Shown piece after piece: positions 24,554 to 34,041 of a stretch of DNA of 64,000 nucleotides (position 1 is its first letter; each line of letters begins with the position of its first letter). The position numbers and the translations under genes are program-made. Below the pieces are notes generated by a model that was given only the letters and a program-made list of their open reading frames with translations, made no database searches and was not told the origin of the DNA. This stretch comes from Lacticaseibacillus nasuensis JCM 17158 (GTDB lineage Bacteria > Bacillota > Bacilli > Lactobacillales > Lactobacillaceae). Location of the stretch: the NCBI RefSeq assembly GCF_001434705.1, contig NZ_AZDJ01000013.1, forward strand, positions 43,623 to 107,622, in the 5' to 3' direction.

Positions 24554-25843
24554 ATGGGAAATCAAGACATTTACGTTGGACTTGATATCGGGACCACCTC
24601 AATAAAAGTCATTGTTGCCGAGTACGTACAAGGTCAGATGAATATTATTGGTGTGGGGAGTCAACGCTCCGAGGGTTTGAGCCGCGGAGTGATCGTCGAT
24701 ATCGACAAAGCCGCGGCGGCGATTCGCGCCGCGGTGAATCAGGCGGAAGAAAAAGCCAGCATTAAGATTGACCGCGTGGTCGCTGGCGTCCCGGCCAACA
24801 TGCTAAAAATCGAGCAGGTCACGGGCATGATTGCCGTGGGCGATCAAAGCAAGGAAATCACCGACGCCGACGTGAAAAACGTCGCCGCGGCTGCCTTGGT
24901 CAGGAACCTGCCGCCGGAACGCGAGATTCTTAGCCTCGCACCGACGGAATTCATCGTCGACGGGTTTGATGACATTAAGGATCCCCGCGGCATGATCGGG
25001 GTGCGCCTCGAATTGCGCGGCATCTTGTTCACGGTGCCCAAGACGGTGTTGCACAACACCAAGCGGGCCATCGAAAAGGCCGGTTTGACCATCGGCAGCA
25101 TCGTGGTGGCGCCACTGGCCGCCGCGCAAGTGGCGTTATCGGCTAACGAACGCGACTTTGGGACCATTCTCATCGACGTGGGTGGCGGCCAAACCACTGC
25201 GGCGGTGATGCACGACAACAAGCTGAAGTTCACCGATGTCGATCAAGAAGGCGGCGAATACATCACCAAGGATATCTCGGTGGTGCTGAATACCGGCTTT
25301 ACCGACGCGGAGAAGTTGAAGCGGGACTACGGCAATGCGGACTCTCTGGCGACCCATGACACAGAGCAGTTTCCCGTTACCGTGGTGGGTAAGACCGAAC
25401 CCGTGATGATTTCCGAAAAATACTTGGCGGAAATTATTGAGGCGCGGCTGACCCAGATTTTCAAACGCATCGATGCGGCGTTGCAACAAATTAATGCCTA
25501 TAGCCTGCCAGGTGGCATCGTCATTACTGGCGGCACCACCGCCTTGCCGGGGATCGTCGAGTTGGCGCAAGACATCTTCAATCATCCGGTTAAGCGCTAC
25601 ATCCCAGAGGAAATGGGGTTGCGGCACCCGGCCTTCACGCAAGGCTTGGGCCTGATTCAATCGGCGGCGCAAATGACCGACGTCGACATCTTGGTTGCCT
25701 CGGTGCTACCGACGCCGACCTTGCAGGCGGTGCGGGAACCAACCCCAACCGCCGCCCCGCAGGCCAAGCCTGCGGACAAGACGACCCCGACGGAAAAGAA
25801 GAGCAGCGTCTTTAAGCGCTTCATCGGCAATTTCTTCGAATAA
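24554..25843 (+). CDS. ftsA: cell division protein FtsA
   Basis: Actin-like ATPase (429 residues) anchoring FtsZ filaments to the membrane. Actin-fold signature VGLDIGTTSIKVIV at the N-terminus, the SHS2/1C insertion domain (about 85-165), phosphate-2 loop LIDVGGGQTT and the adenosine loop ITGGTTALPG. The C-terminus SSVFKRFIGNFFE is the amphipathic membrane-targeting helix, after a Pro/Thr-rich linker. Sixteen bases separate it from ftsZ. Confidence 0.97.
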   Translation: MGNQDIYVGLDIGTTSIKVIVAEYVQGQMNIIGVGSQRSEGLSRGVIVDIDKAAAAIRAAVNQAEEKASIKIDRVVAGVPANMLKIEQVTGMIAVGDQSKEITDADVKNVAAAALVRNLPPEREILSLAPTEFIVDGFDDIKDPRGMIGVRLELRGILFTVPKTVLHNTKRAIEKAGLTIGSIVVAPLAAAQVALSANERDFGTILIDVGGGQTTAAVMHDNKLKFTDVDQEGGEYITKDISVVLNTGFTDAEKLKRDYGNADSLATHDTEQFPVTVVGKTEPVMISEKYLAEIIEARLTQIFKRIDAALQQINAYSLPGGIVITGGTTALPGIVELAQDIFNHPVKRYIPEEMGLRHPAFTQGLGLIQSAAQMTDVDILVASVLPTPTLQAVREPTPTAAPQAKPADKTTPTEKKSSVFKRFIGNFFE

Positions 25844-25858
25844 CTAGGAGGACAGACA

Positions 25859-27091
25859 ATGGAATTCTCACTGGATCAAAACTCGGACACCGGTGCGGTG
25901 ATCAAAGTAATCGGCGTAGGTGGGGCTGGCGGCAACGCCGTCAACCGCATGATTGCCGAAGACGTCAAAGGCGTTGAATTTATCGCGGCAAACACGGATG
26001 TGCAGGCCTTAACGGCGAGTCAGGCGCAAGTCAAGATTCAACTTGGCCCGAAACTGACCCGTGGCTTAGGCGCCGGCTCGACCCCGGACGTCGGCCAAAA
26101 AGCGGCAGAGGAAAGCGAAGAAGCCGTCGGTGAAGCCTTAAAAGGCGCCGACATGATCTTCGTGACCTGCGGCATGGGCGGCGGCACCGGGACCGGCGCC
26201 GCGCCAATCGTGGCCAAGATCGCCAAGGACCAAGGCGCCTTAACCGTCGGCGTCGTGACGCGGCCATTTTCGTTTGAAGGCCCTAAGCGCGCCAAGAACG
26301 CCGACGCCGGCATCGCGGAGTTGAAGCAACACGTGGACACCTTGGTCATCATCGCCAACAACCGCTTGTTAGAAATCGTCGACAAGAAGACGCCGATGTT
26401 GGAAGCCTTCCATGCTGCCGATAACGTGCTGCGCCAAGGCGTGCAAGGCATTTCGGACTTAATTACGAGTCCCGGCTACGTCAACTTGGACTTTGCCGAT
26501 GTCAAAACGGTCATGGCCAACCAAGGCTCTGCCTTGATGGGCATTGGCTCCGCTACCGGCGAGAACCGCACGGTGGAAGCCACCAAAAAGGCGATTTCCA
26601 GCCCGTTGTTGGAAGTCTCCATCGCCGGGGCCAAGCAGGTGTTGTTGAACATCACCGGTGGCCCAGACATGTCGTTGTTTGAAGCGCAAGACGCGTCGGA
26701 CATCGTCGCGCAAGCGGCCACCGATGATGTCAACATCATCTTCGGGACGTCGATCAACGAAGAGCTCGGCGACGAAGTGGTGGTCACTGTGATCGCCACA
26801 GGCATCGATGAAACCAGCATTGGTAATGGTGGGCGCGCCGCTCAGCGGGCCGCTAACGCCAAGACTGCGCCGGCGACGCCAGCCACCGAACCGACCACGA
26901 AGCCTGCGGATGATCCGTTTGGCCAGTGGGACTTGCGGCAGGAGCCAAGCGAACGCCAACAGGAGCCATCATCCAGCGAACTCAGCGGGGATAAGCCAAG
27001 CTTTGATATTTACGAAAGCCAGCCGAACCAGAGCCAACCGGATAACAGCGACGATCAACCACCATTCTTCAAGCGCCGGCGCCAGAACTAG
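25859..27091 (+). CDS. ftsZ: cell division protein FtsZ
   Basis: Tubulin-like GTPase (410 residues) that polymerises into the Z-ring. Nucleotide-binding glycine loop [13 protein letters not shown] (about residues 19-31), tubulin signature [10 protein letters not shown], catalytic synergy loop [11 protein letters not shown], then a Q/S/P-rich linker and the C-terminal tail [13 protein letters not shown] that binds FtsA and SepF. AGGAGG precedes ATG 25859. Cotranscribed with ftsA. Confidence 0.98.
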   Translation: MEFSLDQNSDTGAVIKVIGVGGAGGNAVNRMIAEDVKGVEFIAANTDVQALTASQAQVKIQLGPKLTRGLGAGSTPDVGQKAAEESEEAVGEALKGADMIFVTCGMGGGTGTGAAPIVAKIAKDQGALTVGVVTRPFSFEGPKRAKNADAGIAELKQHVDTLVIIANNRLLEIVDKKTPMLEAFHAADNVLRQGVQGISDLITSPGYVNLDFADVKTVMANQGSALMGIGSATGENRTVEATKKAISSPLLEVSIAGAKQVLLNITGGPDMSLFEAQDASDIVAQAATDDVNIIFGTSINEELGDEVVVTVIATGIDETSIGNGGRAAQRAANAKTAPATPATEPTTKPADDPFGQWDLRQEPSERQQEPSSSELSGDKPSFDIYESQPNQSQPDNSDDQPPFFKRRRQN

Positions 27092-27106
27092 CCGGCTTCG
27101 GTCGTC

Positions 27107-27135
27107 ACGGCAGCCCGGTGGGCTGCCGTTGTCTG
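27107..27135 (+). terminator. hairpin between ftsZ and sepF
   Basis: Perfect 10-pair stem ACGGCAGCCC (27107-27116) and GGGCTGCCGT (27120-27129), loop GGT, tail TGTCTGTCTCTT. A partial terminator that would lower downstream expression relative to ftsZ. Confidence 0.5.
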
Positions 27136-27157
27136 TCTCTTAACAAGGAGGTCAACC

Positions 27158-27604
27158 ATGGCATTTGAAAAGCTAGGGGCGACGTTCAACAAGTTTTTCA
27201 CCTTGGATCCCGAGGAGGAAGACGTTGCGCCGGTCCAACCTACCACAGCAGCGCCGGCGCAACCGACACCGCAAAACTTTCGGGGAAATAAGGTGGTCGC
27301 GATGAATCAACCCAACGACAAAACGGCGAAAATCGTCGTTTACGAGCCGCGGGTGTACTCCGATGCCAAGGAAATTGGCACGCACCTGCTGAACAACCGC
27401 GCGGTGGTGGTGAATTTCGATCGCATCGAACCCGAAGCCGCGACGCGCATCGTCGATTTCTTAACCGGCACCGTGTTTGCCATTAATGGTGAAATCAAGC
27501 GCATCGGTGAGCAGATTTTCCTGGCGACGCCGGCGAACTTCCAAGTCGACGGGTCACTGGCCCAAAGCCTGGGCCAAGACCAAGACGTCGACCTGCGCGA
27601 TTAA
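27158..27604 (+). CDS. sepF: cell division protein SepF
   Basis: Ring-forming protein (148 residues) that bundles FtsZ filaments and serves as a second membrane anchor. N-terminal amphipathic helix (MAFEKLGATFNKFFTL), acidic/proline linker, and the C-terminal core beginning VVYEPRVYSDAKEIG with VVVNFDRIE and the glycine-containing FLTGTVFAI segment. The ylmD and ylmE genes that sit before sepF in Bacillus are absent, as usual in lactobacilli. Confidence 0.95.
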   Translation: MAFEKLGATFNKFFTLDPEEEDVAPVQPTTAAPAQPTPQNFRGNKVVAMNQPNDKTAKIVVYEPRVYSDAKEIGTHLLNNRAVVVNFDRIEPEAATRIVDFLTGTVFAINGEIKRIGEQIFLATPANFQVDGSLAQSLGQDQDVDLRD

Positions 27605-27616
27605 AGGAGTGATTGC

Positions 27617-27913
27617 ATGGCATTACAAGTACTCAACTTCATCTATACGATCCTGTCCTGGGGCCTGTATGCCTACATGATTGCCATGGCCGTTTACGTG
27701 TTGATGACCTGGTTGCCAGGGGCTCTCGATAGCGGGTTTGGTCAGGTCTTGGGGAAGATTGTGGAGCCGTTTCTCGGCTGGTTCCAGCGCTTTATTCCGG
27801 CCCTGGCCGGCATTGATTTTTCGCCTATCTTGGCCTTCGCGGTTTTGGCCATCGCCCGGCGCGCCGTGGATTACCTTTACTGGGCCTTAGTGCCAAGGTT
27901 GGTGGCGGGATGA
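27617..27913 (+). CDS. YggT family membrane protein (YlmG)
   Basis: Protein of 98 residues with two hydrophobic hairpins, matching the YggT/YlmG family: WLPGALDSGFGQVLGKIVEP followed by PFLGWFQRFIP and DFSPILAFAVL. The role is not established; the consistent position by sepF points to a division or envelope function. Its stop overlaps the ylmH start by four bases (ATGA). Confidence 0.92.
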   Translation: MALQVLNFIYTILSWGLYAYMIAMAVYVLMTWLPGALDSGFGQVLGKIVEPFLGWFQRFIPALAGIDFSPILAFAVLAIARRAVDYLYWALVPRLVAG

Positions 27914-28692
27914 ATGCGGAAATTTATCAGCACTTTCGCAAGGAAGAGGCGAGTACCATCGACGCCTTGGCGGAACAGCTGGCCACGGCCGATAGCGAAT
28001 ACCGGCCGGTGCTGACCGATTTTCTCGATCCGCGGCAAACCTACATCGCCCATGTCCTAATCGGTAGTCAAGACGCCGTGATTGGCCATTCGTTCGGCGG
28101 GTATCCCCATGCCGAGCGGCGGCGGGTCGTGTTCGCTCCGAGTTACCTCGAGCCTCAGCCCGAGGACTACGCTATCGCGTTATTGACCATCAAGTATCCC
28201 CAGAAGTTCGCCGAGTTGCACCATAGCGATATTCTCGGCACATTGGCCAACTTGGGGCTCGAACGCGGGGTGTTCGGTGACATCATCACCGATGGTAGCA
28301 CCTGGCAATTTGCTACGACCCAGCCGATGAGCGATTGGTTAAAGACAAATGTCACAAAAATTGGTAGAATTAGCGTGAGGCTTGAGGATACGCCGTTGAC
28401 TTATGCGGTTCACCCATTATCGGAATGGGAGCCGTTGATCACCACGGTGGCATCGATGCGATTAGATGCCATTGTCAGCCACGTGTTTTCGATGTCCCGC
28501 ACTCGTGCTAAGGCGCTGATTGAAGCCGGTAAGGTGCGCGTTAACTTTGCCACCGAAAGCCGCCCGGATATGGAGTTGGCGGCGCACGACATGGTGTCGG
28601 TGCGGGGATTTGGCAGGATTCGCCTGCATCACTTGCTCGGCACGACGAAAAAAGAACGACAGCGCGTCAACTTTGACGTCCTACATAAATAA
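27910..28692 (+). CDS. ylmH: S4-domain RNA-binding protein YlmH
   Basis: RNA-binding protein of 260 residues with a C-terminal S4 domain (about 180-240; RLDAIVSHVFSMSRTRAKAL, then IEAGKVRVN). YlmH homologues have been linked to rescue of stalled ribosomes and are encoded in the division cluster. The N-terminal half contains FLDPRQTYIAHVL, characteristic of the family. Coupled to the yggT gene and followed by divIVA. Confidence 0.93.
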   Translation: MNAEIYQHFRKEEASTIDALAEQLATADSEYRPVLTDFLDPRQTYIAHVLIGSQDAVIGHSFGGYPHAERRRVVFAPSYLEPQPEDYAIALLTIKYPQKFAELHHSDILGTLANLGLERGVFGDIITDGSTWQFATTQPMSDWLKTNVTKIGRISVRLEDTPLTYAVHPLSEWEPLITTVASMRLDAIVSHVFSMSRTRAKALIEAGKVRVNFATESRPDMELAAHDMVSVRGFGRIRLHHLLGTTKKERQRVNFDVLHK

Positions 28693-28718
28693 ACATGACG
28701 GTTTGAGGAGGAAGCATT

Positions 28719-29414
28719 ATGGCATTAAGTCCACTGGATATTCACGATAAGGAATTCAACGTCCGCATGCGCGGGTATGATCAAGATCAGGTCAACGAGT
28801 TTTTGAGTCAAATTATCAAGGACTACAGCGCCTTGATTAAAGAAAACGAACGCTTGAACAAGTCGTTAAGCGATGCCCAAGAGAAGGTCAAGTACTTCTC
28901 TGACATGAAGGACGCCTTGAACCAGTCGATTCTCGTGGCCCAAGAAGCCGCCGACAAGGTCAAGCGCAACGCAGAAGGCGAAGCCCAGCTGATTACCCAA
29001 AAGGCCGAGCAAAACGCGCAAGACATGCTGACCGAAGCCACCGAGAAAACCAACCAGATTCTCAGCGACGCCAGCGCCAAGAACAAGGCCATCACGGTGC
29101 AAACCGAAGACCTGCGCCGTCAGACTCGCGTGTTCCGTCAGCGCCTGCAGGTGATGTTGGAGTCCCAGCTTGAAGTCGTGAAGAGCCCAGAATGGAAAGA
29201 ATTGCTGGCCTCCAACAACGAAGCGTCGGATTATCTCGACCCCAGCACGAATTCTGAGCTTGACAACCAGCCGACTGATTCATTAAACTCGGAGTCAGCC
29301 GCAACGGCCGAAAGTGCCAGCACGACGGAAAGCGCCGATGCCGGTCAGACCTATACGGAAATCGTGTTCCCGTCGGATGACGAAGGTAGCACGAGCAATA
29401 GTGACGCAGAATAA
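28719..29414 (+). CDS. divIVA: cell division initiation protein DivIVA
   Basis: Coiled-coil protein (231 residues) that senses negative membrane curvature at poles and septa and recruits MinCD through partners. The membrane-binding N-terminus LSPLDIHDKEFNVRMRGYDQ and the loop DQVNEFLSQI are conserved; a long coiled coil (about 30-165) follows. The tail (about 170-231) is Ser/Thr/Glu-rich and low complexity, longer than in Bacillus, and may be a phosphorylation region. AGGAGG precedes ATG 28719. Confidence 0.95.
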   Translation: MALSPLDIHDKEFNVRMRGYDQDQVNEFLSQIIKDYSALIKENERLNKSLSDAQEKVKYFSDMKDALNQSILVAQEAADKVKRNAEGEAQLITQKAEQNAQDMLTEATEKTNQILSDASAKNKAITVQTEDLRRQTRVFRQRLQVMLESQLEVVKSPEWKELLASNNEASDYLDPSTNSELDNQPTDSLNSESAATAESASTTESADAGQTYTEIVFPSDDEGSTSNSDAE

Positions 29415-29420
29415 AGACGG

Positions 29421-29632
29421 AGGGTCACGCGTCTTACGTTAGTAGTCGGTGAAGCGACTCGGGGGTGGTGTAAGCCCGAGGCGATCTAGCGTAGGGTATC
29501 AGACCTTAGTCGTCACGGCGAAGAGCCGCGGCCGGATGACCTCGTTAGCGGTTGTTAAGGGAGAAGCAATTCTCCGAAATTAGGTGGTACCACGATTCGC
29601 TCGTCCTATGCAAAGCATAGGGCGAGCTTTTT
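29421..29632 (+). promoter_or_regulatory. isoleucine T-box leader of ileS
   Basis: T-box sequence AGGTGGTACCACG (29582-29594) with terminator directly after. In stem I, CGTTAG pairs with CTAGCG, GGTC pairs with GACC, and between the two 3' arms lies GTATCA, giving specifier ATC (29499-29501 approximately), the isoleucine codon. The distal hairpin contains GGGTGGTGTAAGCCC. Specificity fits the ileS gene it precedes. Confidence 0.93.
29599..29632 (+). terminator. ileS T-box terminator
   Basis: 12-base arms GCTCGTCCTATG (29599-29610) and CATAGGGCGAGC (29616-29627), five T; mutually exclusive with the antiterminator. Confidence 0.9.
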
Positions 29633-29656
29633 GTTTGCGGAAGTGGGAGGAACAGG

Positions 29657-32434
29657 ATGAAGATCAAAGAAACGTTGAACCTCGGCAAGACCCCGTTTAA
29701 GATGCGGGCCGGCTTACCCAACAAGGAGCCGCAATTGCAGGCGGTGTGGGCGGAAAATCACGTCTACGAGGCGCGCCAAAAATTAAACGAAGGCAAGCCG
29801 ACCTTTGTGTTACACGACGGGCCGCCGTTTGCCAACGGGAACATTCACATGGGCCACGCCTTGAACAAGATCACCAAGGACATTATCGTCCGCGCCAAGT
29901 CGATGAGCGGCTTCCGGGCCCCATACGTGCCTGGCTGGGATACGCATGGCCTACCAATCGAGCAGCAGCTGGCGAAAAAAGGCGTGCGCCGCAAGGAAAT
30001 GTCCATGGTCGACTACCGCGAGTTGTGCCGGCAGTTTGCGATGAAGGAAATCGACAAGCAGCGCGCCGATTTCAAGCGCCTTGGGGTCATGGGCGACTGG
30101 GATCATCCGTACATCACCTTGCAGCCCGAGTTTGAAGCCGCCGAGATTCGCGTCTTCGGGAAGATGGCCGAAAATGGCTACATCTACCATGGTTTGAAGC
30201 CGGTGTATTGGTCTTGGAGCAGCGAGTCGACCTTGGCCGAAGCCGAAGTTGAATACCACGACGTGAAGTCGCCGTCGATTTATGTTGCTTTTCAGGTGGT
30301 CGATGGCAAGGACTTGTTAACTAGCGACACGAGCTTCATTATCTGGACGACGACGCCTTGGACGATCCCCGCCAACCTCGGCATCGCAGTGAATCCGCGG
30401 TTTGAATACGCCCAGGTGCAAGTGGCGGACCACAAATACGTTGTGGCCGCGGAAATGCTGCCAAGCGTCGCCGAAGCGTTAGGCTGGACCGACTACACGG
30501 TGTTGAAGACCTTTCCGGGCACGGCGCTGGATCGCATGACCGCTCAGCACCCACTATATGATCGCACGAGTCTGGTCATGGAAGCCGACCACGTCACGCT
30601 TGACGCCGGTACCGGGCTGGTGCATACCGCCCCGGGTCATGGTGAAGACGACTACAAGGTCGGCGTCAAGTACGACTTGCCGGTGTATTCCGTCGTCGAC
30701 GAAAAGGGCTTCATGACCAAGGATGCACCTGGGTTTGAAGGCGTCTTTTACGACGATGCCAACCGGCTGGTTACCAAGGCCCTCACCGAAAAAGGCGCGC
30801 TGTTGAAGCTCGACTTCTTCACGCATAGTTATCCGCATGACTGGCGGACCAAAAAGCCGGTGATTTACCGGGCGACGACGCAGTGGTTTGCCTCCGTGCA
30901 ATCCTTCCGCCAACAGATCCTTGACGCCATCGACACGGTGACGTTCTTCCCGGATTGGGGCAAGACGCGCCTGCACAACATGATTCGCGACCGCGGCGAC
31001 TGGGTCATTTCGCGTCAGCGGGCCTGGGGCGTACCACTGCCAATTTTCTATGCCGAAGACGGCACGCCAATCATCGAGAAAGCGACGATTGACCATGTGG
31101 CCGATTTGTTCGGTGAGTTTGGCTCCAGCGTGTGGTTCGATCGCGACGCCAAGGAGTTGTTGCCGGCCGGCTACACCAATGAACACTCGCCGCACGGCCA
31201 GTTCACCAAGGAAACCGACATCATGGATGTGTGGTTTGACTCTGGCTCCAGCTGGGCCGGGGTAGCGCAGGCGCGGCCTGAGTTGACCTACCCAACAGAC
31301 CTCTACCTCGAAGGTAGCGACCAGTACCGTGGTTGGTTTAACAGCTCGCTGATTACCAGCGTTGCCAACAACGGCATTGCCCCTTACAAGCAAGTGCTGT
31401 CGCAAGGCTTCACCTTGGATGGGGAAGGCCGGAAAATGAGCAAGTCCCTGGGCAACACCATCGTGCCAGACACGGTGGAGAAGCAGTTCGGGGCGGAAAT
31501 TATTCGGCTCTGGGTGGCGTCGGTCGACTCCAGTTCCGACATGAAGGTTTCGTTAGACACCTTTGCCCAAACCAGTGAGACTTACCGGAAGATTCGTAAC
31601 ACCCTGCGTTTCATGCTGGCCAACACCAGCGACTTCACGGCCGCCGATGCGGTGCCAGTGGCGGCGCTGGGTAGCGTCGACCAATATATGCTGGTGCGGT
31701 TGAATCAGGTCATTGCCACGGCCCGAAAGGCGTATGACGCCTATGACCTTGCGACTGTCGTTAAGGCCATCACCACGTTTTTGACCACCGACCTCTCGGC
31801 GTTTTACTTGGATTTTGCCAAGGATGTGGTGTACATCGAAGGACAGGCGAGCCTGCCTCGGCGCCAGATGCAAACGGTAATGGCCCAGGCGCTATTGGCC
31901 ATCGTTGAACTCTTGACGCCGATCCTGCCACACACGGCTGAGGAAATCTGGCCATTGTTGCACCAGGACCGAGATTTTGCCGCCTTGGCCGAGTTGCCTG
32001 AGGCACAAACGGTGCCGAATGCTGAGTCCTTGTTAACCGACTGGAGTGCCTTCATGGCCTTCCGGGAAAAGGTGCAAAAGGCTTTGGAAGTGGCACGTGA
32101 CGCCAAGGTCATTGGCAAGTCGCTCGAAGCGCACGTCACGGTGTATGCCGACGACGCGACGCAAGCGCTGTTGCAGCGCTTAGACGCCAACGTGATGCAA
32201 CTGCTCATTGTTTCGCAGTTCACCGTTGCCGATTTGGCAGCAGCGCCGGCGAATGCTGAGGTGGTCGACGGGTTGACGTTGACCGTGACGCACGCGGATG
32301 GCGAGGTTTGTCAGCGCTGTCGGATGACCACGACGACGGTGGGCGCGAATCCGGCCTTCCCGACGTTGTGTGCGCGGTGTGCGGCAATCGTCACCGCGAA
32401 CTTTCCAGAAGCGGCCAGCGAGGGCTTAGAATAA
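29657..32434 (+). CDS. ileS: isoleucyl-tRNA synthetase
   Basis: Class I aminoacyl-tRNA synthetase (925 residues) charging tRNA-Ile. HIGH-type motif HMGH (64-67) after [10 protein letters not shown], editing domain (about 200-390, with [12 protein letters not shown]), KMSKS at 593-597 and a C-terminal zinc-binding region with CQRC (CxxC) and CARC. The length is typical of the bacterial type. Regulated by the isoleucine T-box just upstream. Its stop overlaps the start of the following cold-shock-domain gene. Confidence 0.98.
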   Translation: MKIKETLNLGKTPFKMRAGLPNKEPQLQAVWAENHVYEARQKLNEGKPTFVLHDGPPFANGNIHMGHALNKITKDIIVRAKSMSGFRAPYVPGWDTHGLPIEQQLAKKGVRRKEMSMVDYRELCRQFAMKEIDKQRADFKRLGVMGDWDHPYITLQPEFEAAEIRVFGKMAENGYIYHGLKPVYWSWSSESTLAEAEVEYHDVKSPSIYVAFQVVDGKDLLTSDTSFIIWTTTPWTIPANLGIAVNPRFEYAQVQVADHKYVVAAEMLPSVAEALGWTDYTVLKTFPGTALDRMTAQHPLYDRTSLVMEADHVTLDAGTGLVHTAPGHGEDDYKVGVKYDLPVYSVVDEKGFMTKDAPGFEGVFYDDANRLVTKALTEKGALLKLDFFTHSYPHDWRTKKPVIYRATTQWFASVQSFRQQILDAIDTVTFFPDWGKTRLHNMIRDRGDWVISRQRAWGVPLPIFYAEDGTPIIEKATIDHVADLFGEFGSSVWFDRDAKELLPAGYTNEHSPHGQFTKETDIMDVWFDSGSSWAGVAQARPELTYPTDLYLEGSDQYRGWFNSSLITSVANNGIAPYKQVLSQGFTLDGEGRKMSKSLGNTIVPDTVEKQFGAEIIRLWVASVDSSSDMKVSLDTFAQTSETYRKIRNTLRFMLANTSDFTAADAVPVAALGSVDQYMLVRLNQVIATARKAYDAYDLATVVKAITTFLTTDLSAFYLDFAKDVVYIEGQASLPRRQMQTVMAQALLAIVELLTPILPHTAEEIWPLLHQDRDFAALAELPEAQTVPNAESLLTDWSAFMAFREKVQKALEVARDAKVIGKSLEAHVTVYADDATQALLQRLDANVMQLLIVSQFTVADLAAAPANAEVVDGLTLTVTHADGEVCQRCRMTTTTVGANPAFPTLCARCAAIVTANFPEAASEGLE

Positions 32435-32646
32435 TGGAAGGACGCGTGAAGACTTGGGAGCCGGACAAAGGGTTTGGCTTCATCGAAGTGCCGAATCAGC
32501 CCGATGTGTTCGTTCATTTCTCCGCGATTCTCGGCGGCGGCTATAAAACGTTGACGCCGGGTCAAGCCGTCGAATTCGTCATTGTCGAAGGGCCCCGGGG
32601 TCCGCAGGCGGCCAATGTGCAAGTATTACCCGATTCCGCAGAATAA
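32434..32646 (+). CDS. cold-shock-domain protein
   Basis: Single-domain nucleic-acid chaperone of 70 residues. RNA-binding motifs RNP1 (KGFGFIEV) and RNP2 (VFVHFSAI) are present, but the first strand starts [13 protein letters not shown] where CspA-type proteins have MxxGTVKWFNxxKG, so it is a divergent member. ATG 32434 overlaps the ileS stop (TAATG); the two are coupled under the ileS T-box, an unusual regulatory setting for a cold-shock-domain gene. A terminator follows. Confidence 0.88.
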   Translation: MEGRVKTWEPDKGFGFIEVPNQPDVFVHFSAILGGGYKTLTPGQAVEFVIVEGPRGPQAANVQVLPDSAE

Positions 32647-32651
32647 CGGTG

Positions 32652-32684
32652 ACAGGCGAGTCAAACTGACTCGCCTGTTTTTTT
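32652..32684 (+). terminator. terminator after ileS-csp
   Basis: ACAGGCGAGTC (32652-32662), loop AAACT, GACTCGCCTGT (32668-32678), then seven T. Confidence 0.9.
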
Positions 32685-32707
32685 GCCCCCGGCTAGTGGG
32701 CAATCTA

Positions 32708-32716
32708 TGCTACACT
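32708..32716 (+). promoter_or_regulatory. extended -10 promoter for engB
   Basis: TGC plus TACACT (32711-32716), the same nine bases as the rhomboid promoter at 263-271; no convincing -35. Confidence 0.55.
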
Positions 32717-32751
32717 GATGAAAGAAGTTTTTTGCTGAAGGAGGCCGCAAG

Positions 32752-33363
32752 GTGCGAGTCAATCACGTAGAATTAACCATTAGCGCTGTATCGGAGGCGC
32801 AATATCCCTCGACGGGTTACCCTGAGGTGGCCTTCGTCGGCCGCAGTAACGTCGGCAAGTCGAGCTTAATCAATCGTCTCATCGACCGCAACGGTATGGC
32901 CCGCACCTCGAGTGTGCCAGGGAAGACCCAGACGTTGAACTACTACAACATCGAATCGCTGTTGTATTTTGTCGACGTGCCTGGGTACGGCTACGCCAAG
33001 GTCAGCAAGGCCGCTCGGGCGAAGTTTGCGGCAATGATCGAAGCCTACCTGAGCGCCCGCCAGGAGTTGCGCGGCGTCGTGCAGCTCGTCGACGCGCGAC
33101 ATGCGCCGAGTCCCGACGACGTCAGCATGTATCAATATTTAAAGTATTATCACCTGCCGGTGCTGGTGGTCGGCACCAAGGTCGATAAAACTAGTCGCTC
33201 GCAGCGCAACAAAGTATTGCGCACGCTGAGTCAAGGCTTGGAACTGAATCAAACCGACTCGCTGATTTTATTCTCGGCGACCACCGGGGAAGGCAAGGAC
33301 GCGGTGTGGCAATGGCTTGAAGCCGCGGCAAACATTGGAGGCAGTGAACATGGAACTAAATGA
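32752..33363 (+). CDS. engB: ribosome biogenesis GTPase EngB (YsxC)
   Basis: Essential GTPase (203 residues) for late 50S assembly. G1 GRSNVGKS (30-37), G3 DVPGYG, G4 TKVD and G5 near SATTGEG are all there. The start is GTG 32752, seven bases after GAAGGAGG. In Bacillus ysxC follows lon and clpX; here it sits alone with a MazG-like gene whose start lies inside its 3' end. Normal length. Confidence 0.95.
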   Translation: MRVNHVELTISAVSEAQYPSTGYPEVAFVGRSNVGKSSLINRLIDRNGMARTSSVPGKTQTLNYYNIESLLYFVDVPGYGYAKVSKAARAKFAAMIEAYLSARQELRGVVQLVDARHAPSPDDVSMYQYLKYYHLPVLVVGTKVDKTSRSQRNKVLRTLSQGLELNQTDSLILFSATTGEGKDAVWQWLEAAANIGGSEHGTK

Positions 33364-33643
33364 GTATCAAGCACAGGCGAACCGGACGCTGGCGGGGAAC
33401 GAGCACGTCTTGACCCACTTATCGTTGGGCCTGGCGAGCGAAACCGGGCAGATTATCGAATTGGTCAACAAGTACACCTTCCAAGGCAACGATTTGGACA
33501 AGGGCAAGTTGACCCACGAACTGGGCGACCTGCTGTGGTATTTGTCTCAAGTCGCGCAATGGGCCGACATTCCCTTCGACGATGTTGCCACCGAGAACCT
33601 CGCCGCCTTGGCCAAGCGTTACCCGAATATGGAAAAGAAGTAA
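33350..33643 (+). CDS. MazG-like nucleotide pyrophosphohydrolase
   Basis: All-helical protein of 97 residues in the MazG superfamily that hydrolyses (d)NTPs to monophosphate and pyrophosphate. The second metal motif ELGD (57-60) is canonical; the first reads ETGQIIE (31-37), where ExxE is usual, so Glu31 and Glu37 are the likely ligands. Start ATG 33350 has GGAGG upstream and lies within the engB 3' end (14-base overlap). Substrate is unknown. Ends in a terminator. Confidence 0.82.
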   Translation: MELNEYQAQANRTLAGNEHVLTHLSLGLASETGQIIELVNKYTFQGNDLDKGKLTHELGDLLWYLSQVAQWADIPFDDVATENLAALAKRYPNMEKK

Positions 33644-33668
33644 CAACCGCCGCGGCGGTTGTTTTTTT
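33643..33668 (+). terminator. terminator after engB-mazG
   Basis: ACAACCGCC (33643-33651) and GGCGGTTGT (33654-33662), then T-run. Confidence 0.82.
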
Positions 33669-33679
33669 GGTTCAAGCAC

Positions 33680-33712
33680 AAAAAAGGAGCCGTGACGCGG
33701 GTCACGGCTCCT
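33680..33712 (-). terminator. terminator of the 55-residue protein gene
   Basis: Minus strand: AGGAGCCGTGAC, loop CCGC, GTCACGGCTCCT (33712-33685), then six T; a perfect 12-pair stem. Confidence 0.9.
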
Positions 33713-33717
33713 GGTGG

Positions 33718-33885
33718 TTAGTCTTTTGCTTTGTTGGCTTGCTCGGCCGCTTTGGCCTTGGCCTTTTTGGCTTGTTCAGCCTGGTGCTTGGGGTCGGGAC
33801 CGGTGGCAACTTTTTCGTCGGGCATGACGGCAAACTTGTCGAACATCTCGCCCCAGTCGGTTTTGGTATTCACTTTGAGGGCCAT
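33718..33885 (-). CDS. small hypothetical protein, Lys/Ala-rich tail
   Basis: A 55-residue soluble protein starting MALKVNTKTDWGEMFDKFAV and ending in a Lys/Ala/Gln-rich helix (about 33-55). I do not recognise a characterised family. It looks real: GGAGGTGA sits four bases before ATG 33885, an extended -10 (TGC-TATACT) lies upstream, and its own strong terminator follows. It is transcribed away from the adjacent amino-acid transporter operon. The helical basic tail could bind nucleic acid, but that is speculation. Confidence 0.7.
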   Translation of the reverse strand: MALKVNTKTDWGEMFDKFAVMPDEKVATGPDPKHQAEQAKKAKAKAAEQANKAKD

Positions 33886-33912
33886 TGGCTTCACCTCCAG
33901 GTTATTGGCCTC

Positions 33913-33921
33913 AGTATAGCA
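33913..33921 (-). promoter_or_regulatory. extended -10 promoter for the 55-residue protein gene
   Basis: On the minus strand TGC plus TATACT (33918-33913), 28 bases before the start codon. Confidence 0.6.
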
Positions 33922-33951
33922 CAGCGGGTGAATTTTTTCTTTGAATATTAA

Positions 33952-33980
33952 TTGCATAAAAACAACTTACAGTGTATAGT
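33952..33980 (+). promoter_or_regulatory. promoter of the fused amino-acid transporter operon
   Basis: TTGCAT (33952-33957), 17-base spacer, TATAGT (33975-33980). A perfect 12-base GC palindrome, CCGGGCGCCCGG (34001-34012), lies in the leader between promoter and gene. Confidence 0.7.
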
Positions 33981-34041
33981 ATAGACCATACAAGCGACGG
34001 CCGGGCGCCCGGTGACGCGCAGTGGGAGGCAGGAATTTCTA

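Noticed and set aside
33737-33951. Plus-strand frame opposite the 55-residue gene
   Set aside because: It is the antisense of a gene that has its own promoter, ribosome site and terminator.
34001-34012. CCGGGCGCCCGG palindrome as a terminator
   Set aside because: It lies between a good promoter and its gene and has no T-run; more likely a leader hairpin or chance.
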